From contig CM033402.1 in assembly GCA_019426215.1 (NCBI GenBank), forward strand, positions 23,074,104 to 23,138,103: DNA of 64,000 nucleotides, read 5' to 3'. This document shows, piece by piece, positions 59,981-64,000 of the stretch. Both the position numbers and the translations under genes were made by a program. This DNA comes from Buddleja alternifolia. Lineage: Eukaryota; Streptophyta; Magnoliopsida; Lamiales; Scrophulariaceae. The notes under the pieces were generated by a model. That model was not told where the DNA came from. It worked only from the letters and a program-made list of their open reading frames with translations, and made no database searches. The stretch's first letter is position 1; every line of letters begins with the position of its first letter.

Positions 59981-60509
59981 CATATACTTTAGCATCACAC
60001 CATAATTGTGGAAAAATCACTAAAACACCCGAACGAGGGTCAGAACGATGGAATACGAACAACGGCTCCGTGAGGCAATTGCAGAATGAGGTTAGGTTCT
60101 TCTTGAAAAGGCCATCACCTGCATATGTAGATAGTTCTTAAGTGCCACCGGATCAAAAGTTACGACCGATTCATGTTTTGCCGTCAAATCACATTGTTTT
60201 TTATCTTCTGTTTCCATTTTTTTCCATCCAACAAGTCCAGAAATGTATCCATTTCTCGTTCTCGATCAACCAGTTTGACATTTATTTTGCTCTTTAAACG
60301 GCAAAACTATTATGGATCTATTGCCAAAAACAAAGAAACAGTTCTATTGAGATGAGTTTTAATAGCGATCATTCTTACCTAAAACCATAATACTTTCACA
60401 ATTGAGACCCACTTTGTGCTCATGCCACATTATTCTGATTCTTTATTGTTTGATGTGGATTTGACGAGGAACCAGAAGGAGTAGGATAATGAATAAAAAA
60501 AGAGTAGGA
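59981..60509. other. Unassigned DNA
   Basis: No credible gene. The 60-codon frame at 60173 lacks supporting features. Confidence 0.4.
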
Positions 60510-60518
60510 TAAAAAATT

Positions 60519-60760
60519 GGGAAAATTACACACAGACCCCTCATTTATTGTGTAATTACAAAAATTTCCCCTCACTTATTGGAAATTAACAACACACCCC
60601 TTATATTAAAGATTTCTTACAATTGCACCCCCTGTGTGTAATTATTTTTACAATTTTACCACCGTAAACCTTATAAATATACTCTCTGAGTGGTTTCAAT
60701 AAGTGAGGGAATGTTTTTATAATTACACAATAAGTGAGGGGATTTGTAAGTAATTTTTCC
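60519..60760. mobile_element. Mutator-type MITE
   Basis: 242 bp with terminal inverted repeats of about 65 bp (left GGGAAAATTACACACAG, TTATTGTGTAATTACAA; right ends GTAATTTTTCC). Perfect 9-bp duplications TAAAAAATT at 60510-60518 and 60761-60769. A 9-bp duplication with long inverted repeats fits MULE-derived MITEs. Confidence 0.9.
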
Positions 60761-60769
60761 TAAAAAATT

Positions 60770-61506
60770 TAGTAGCTTTATTTAGGAGAATGATTTAAAA
60801 AATAATTAAAATTAGTTTTTTTGCCTTTTTCTTTCGAATAGTTTATTTATGTTTATTTCCAAAGTTACTGTTATATATAACCTATAAATATATTGGCTTG
60901 AATACTATTAAAATTAAATTTGAATGAAATGAAACCAAGTGTTATTAGTTTTCTCTAGATTTTTATTAATCTTAGATAAGTCTTTGATTTTCCTTAATTT
61001 GCTTATCCTTTTGGTGACTTTTCCTATAGGAACACTTCGTATAGCCGAGTATTTTCAATTATGTGCTCATCATACACCCAAATATCCTTCCCCTCACTTT
61101 AAAGTTTGTTGAGATTTATTTTTGAGTGAATCGAATACATGATACGTGTCATTAATATTATTTAACAAAAATTTAAGATCAACTAAGAAGATAATTAGAG
61201 CCATAAAAGAGTTGAGTCAGACAAGTTTTTGTTCAAACTTGTTTGAATTATTATTGATCTTTAGACTTTGCATTTGAGCTTGGTTTAATTGTCAATCGAG
61301 TCAAACTCAAACGACCTTTAATCGAGCCAAACACAAAGTTGTTTGATTTGTTTTCTGCACATATTTTATCCTTTCTTGATAATCGAGCTCCAGCTCGAGT
61401 CAAGCGCACTTATCGAACATACACATTGATTTCAAGGTTAGTTTTTTTATGTTAATGAACCGAGCTCAAACGAGTTTTACCAAACAACTAGGGCTCATGA
61501 GCTAAG
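60770..61506. other. Intergenic DNA with a degraded GAGCTCGAG-rich patch
   Basis: No gene. 61210-61505 has repeated TCGAGTCAAAC, GAGCTC and CTCGAGTC words like those in the hAT-type MITE, and may be a decayed relative; ends and target duplication not found. Confidence 0.45.
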
Positions 61507-61795
61507 TTTGTTGAGATTATAAATCATAAGGCAACTCTTTCTATTTTTAGTATTATAGGATAGATAAGGTTCGGTAAACTGTAATGGCATTGGCAAGTTG
61601 TTGAATTCCTATAGAAATACACGCACCTTCACAGTTTGTTGAGGTTATAAGTCAAACATATGCTTTATTTTCTTCAATATTATATGATTGATAATGAAGG
61701 TGTAATATATACACTATAATGACAAGTTGTTGAATTACAATAAAATTATAAAAAGTCGTTGAGATTGTAAGTAATAAGTCAAATATGAGCCTTCA
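61507..61795 (+). repeat. Degenerate tandem repeat upstream of the GDSL gene
   Basis: A unit of about 120-130 bp starting with GTTGAG(A/G)TTATAA begins near 61508, 61637 and 61758 (last partial). Shared internal blocks include the AGTATTATAGGAT / AATATTATATGAT pair and AAGTTGTTGAATT. It ends about 150 bases before the ATG, within promoter distance. Confidence 0.7.
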
Positions 61796-61899
61796 TGGCA
61801 AGTGGCAAATTGGCCAACCTATATGCAGATCATTTGAAAGTGGTTACTTTTTTAAAAAAAAAAAAAAAAAATCTGAATCTCAAACTCTTTATGCTCATC

Positions 61900-61907
61900 T
61901 ATAAAAA
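61900..61907 (+). promoter_or_regulatory. Likely TATA box of the GDSL gene
   Basis: TATAAAAA lies 46 bases before the chosen ATG, allowing a transcription start near 61930 and a short leader. Inferred from position and sequence only. Confidence 0.6.
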
Positions 61908-61952
61908 CATCAACCTTTTTAGGTTAACGCAGAGTTGTACAACAACCAAAAT

Positions 61953-63800
61953 ATGGATTTTGTTTATTTCTTCTCTTTATTGAGTTTCGCTGTTTCTTTT
62001 CTAGCTGCGGATGCAACCCTTCAACTCATATGTCCATTACAAACTTTGTACCAGTTGGGCGCTTCAAAGTCCGACACTGGTAATTTGATTCGAGTTCTCC
62101 CTGTGGGTCCCACTATTCTCGCGGCTCGCTTCCCTTACGGTGAAACTTTCCCTGGTAGGCCAACCGGTCGTTGGTCTAATGGACGACTCATGATAGACTA
62201 CACCGGTAACTCATAAGTAATTATGTACTATGTATGACTCTTGAAGTTTCGAAAGTTATCAACACTTCTGTCAAGGGTTGAAATTGTAATATATTTATAC
62301 TGACAGAGTTAAATTGTAATTGCTAGGGGGTGAAAGTTATAATAATTTATCCAAAGTGATTAGGCTTAAAGTGAGAGGGGAGGTTGTTTAATATCCCTTT
62401 ATTCTTATGGTTCGAGTGAATGATTACTTGAACTTATGCCGCATGATAAATATAATTTGTTGTGTTGTACTTGTATTGACAGCTATGGCTCTAGGACTTC
62501 CATTATTGAACCCTTATTTGGATAACAAGGCTTCTTTCAACAACGGCGTCAATTTTGCGGTGGCTGGAAGCACAGCGCTCAACTCTTCTTTCTTTGCTAT
62601 GAGGGGAGTTATTGTGCCGTCTTTTATTACCCCCCTTAGCGGCCAACTAAGTTGGTTTAAGACATACCTAGCTTCAATTTGTTCCACACCAACAGGTAAT
62701 ACTCACAAGTATACAAATGTGCATATGCTTACATTACATATATAAATAAGAGTGTTGTATCTGAAATAGTGTCTATGAAAAAAAATTCACCACATATTCA
62801 TTAAACTCTAAATCACACAGGAGATACGATGTGCATGAATTCGATGCAATTGATCCTATTTTTTATATGAACGTACTTCCCGAATAAAATAGAGATTCTC
62901 TAAAGTGATACTCTGGTGTTGTTGCTTCGTCTTCTTGTTCTTATATATTGTCAGAATGTGATGGTAAGCTGAGAAGGGCTCTAATTTTCGTGGGTGAAAT
63001 TGGAGGCAACGACATCAATTATCCATTGGCTCAAGGGAAATCCCTTCAAGAAATCCAAACTTATTTGCCGTTTATAAATCAAGCCATTATCAATACAACA
63101 AGAGTAATCACATAAACTTTTCCATTTCAATACTTAAGAAAATTTTGATTTATTCTCAATATATAATGTATTATTACTATATGATGTGTTTTTTTCTATA
63201 CGTGTTTAGGAGATAATCCAAGCCGGTGCCTTGCAAATAGTGGTTCCTGGAAATTTTCCCATTGGTTGCTTCCCTTTTGGTCTTAGTGCTTTGGCAAGCA
63301 ATGATTCTACGAGTTATGATGAATTTGGGTGCATAAGAAGTTTGAACAATCTTGTGCTAAATCAAAACAATAATCTCAAACTAGCTATTAGTTCTCTTAG
63401 AAGGGAATTTCCTGATGTTGTAATAATCTACTCGGACTACTATAATGCTTTTCTATCGGTTCTTCGTGGAGCGCCTATTCTTGGTCCGTATTTAGTACTT
63501 CCGCCAAAAAAAAATAAAAAAAAATATACACATATATATATATATATATATATAATGCTAATTTGTATGAACTTGTGTTTAGCAGGTTTTGATCGTGAAA
63601 ACTTATTGAAAGCATGTTGTGGACGTGCGCCATTCAACCCTCTTAGCCCACAATTTTGTGGCAATCCTGGTGTGCCAGTTTGCCTCAATCCACGTAGATA
63701 TGTACATTGGGATGGGATACATTTAACACAAGAGGCTAACCGTCGTATCTCAGAAATTCTTATGAGGGACATTCTCTTGAGAATCAGATGCATTCGATAG
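61953..63800 (+). CDS. GDSL esterase/lipase, acetylajmalan-esterase-like (five exons)
   Basis: Exons 61953-62205, 62483-62695, 62955-63103, 63210-63483 and 63586-63800. All introns are GT-AG and phases agree, giving 367 residues, normal for plant GDSL lipases, as is the five-exon layout. The start at 61953 gives MDFVYFFSLLSFAVSFLAA, a probable signal peptide, so the product is likely secreted. Block I reads YQLGASKSDTGN: the nucleophile Ser38 is present but the usual Asp of G-D-S is Ala37. Block III GGNDIN carries oxyanion Asn174; VPGNFPIGC lies at 217-225; the last block HWDGIH supplies Asp339 and His342. Wording is close to acetylajmalan esterase of Rauvolfia (hydrolysis of an alkaloid acetyl ester), but substrate cannot be inferred. 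Complete and probably functional; the Ala is the one odd residue. Confidence 0.9.
63535..63555. repeat. TA microsatellite in intron 4
   Basis: A run of TA dinucleotides in the fourth intron of the GDSL gene, likely length-variable. Confidence 0.8.
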
Positions 63801-63838
63801 ATGGAATTTAGTTAGTAATTGTGATGTTATATGAATAC

Positions 63839-63844
63839 AATAAA
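63839..63844 (+). terminator. Poly(A) signal of the GDSL gene
   Basis: AATAAA 39 bases after the stop codon. Plants tolerate variants, so this is the most likely but not a proven signal. The rest of the window to 64000 holds nothing recognised. Confidence 0.6.
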
Positions 63845-64000
63845 ATCTTTATCCCTAACTGATGTTATCAAGTAAAAATAAAACCATCATCCTTGATGTA
63901 ACATCTAAAGCAAATTCAATTTGCTTACTAAATGAGTAAATGAGCTAAAATAGAAAGAAAAATAAGTGATAATAATATCATATTACATAATAGTACACAT

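Noticed and set aside
61935..61953. Upstream GDSL start at 61935
   Set aside because: The codon there is TTG; the ATG at 61953 gives a proper signal peptide.
63440..63793. Minus-strand 117-codon frame over the last GDSL exon
   Set aside because: Antisense to a well supported coding exon and crosses an intron TA repeat.
63231..63800. GDSL exons 4 and 5 as one continuous exon
   Set aside because: The stretch 63484-63585 would insert a Lys-rich and TA-repeat-coded segment; splicing at GT 63484 and AG 63585 restores the family sequence in phase.

Overview
This is repeat-dense nuclear DNA of a flowering plant, probably a eudicot. The evidence is nested Ty1/copia and Athila-like Ty3/gypsy LTR retrotransposons, a decayed endogenous plant pararetrovirus, plant MITEs, a broken fragment of the 26S proteasome ATPase gene RPT3, and one apparently intact five-exon GDSL esterase/lipase gene at the right edge. 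No bacterial, organellar, rRNA or tRNA gene is seen.

Layout. 1-10080 (minus): 5' LTR, primer site, gag, pol and part of a long extra 3' ORF of a Sirevirus-like copia element that runs off the left edge; its LTR abuts an RPT3 pseudogene fragment (10081-10337). 10390-10560: fold-back repeat. 10678-about 15050: endogenous caulimovirid with a coat-protein-like piece on minus and RT, RNase H, transactivator-like ORF and promoter/poly(A) on plus. 15307-16480: copia gag/protease relic fused to an Athila-like relic (16480-20851). 20852-49524: an old copia LTR split by later insertions. 49525-54820 (plus): 3' part of a second Sirevirus-like element. 54821-61500: mostly anonymous AT-rich DNA with a hAT-type MITE, a solo Sirevirus-like LTR and a Mutator-type MITE. 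61953-63800: the GDSL gene.

The nest is readable from target-site duplications. The old copia LTR holds an Athila-like element (20962-38779). Its 5' LTR holds copia A (22300-34524; GCTTC/GTTTC). Copia A holds copia B (23456-33905; GTTAA). The B pol holds a solo Sirevirus-like LTR (26308-28009; GATCT). A complete younger copia (39095-48599; GAATA) sits in the right part of the old LTR.

Nearly all element genes are dead through stops, frameshifts and lost catalytic or zinc-binding residues. The GDSL gene has consistent splice sites and reading phase, so it is the only gene here likely to make a cellular protein; its block I reads G-A-S instead of G-D-S. The signals I find most notable are a GACGCTTG/GCGCTTG motif spread through both LTRs and coding parts of the Sirevirus-like family, the very long ORF that family carries after pol, an inversion inside one LTR, and the paired LTR-in-LTR junctions of copia A and B.
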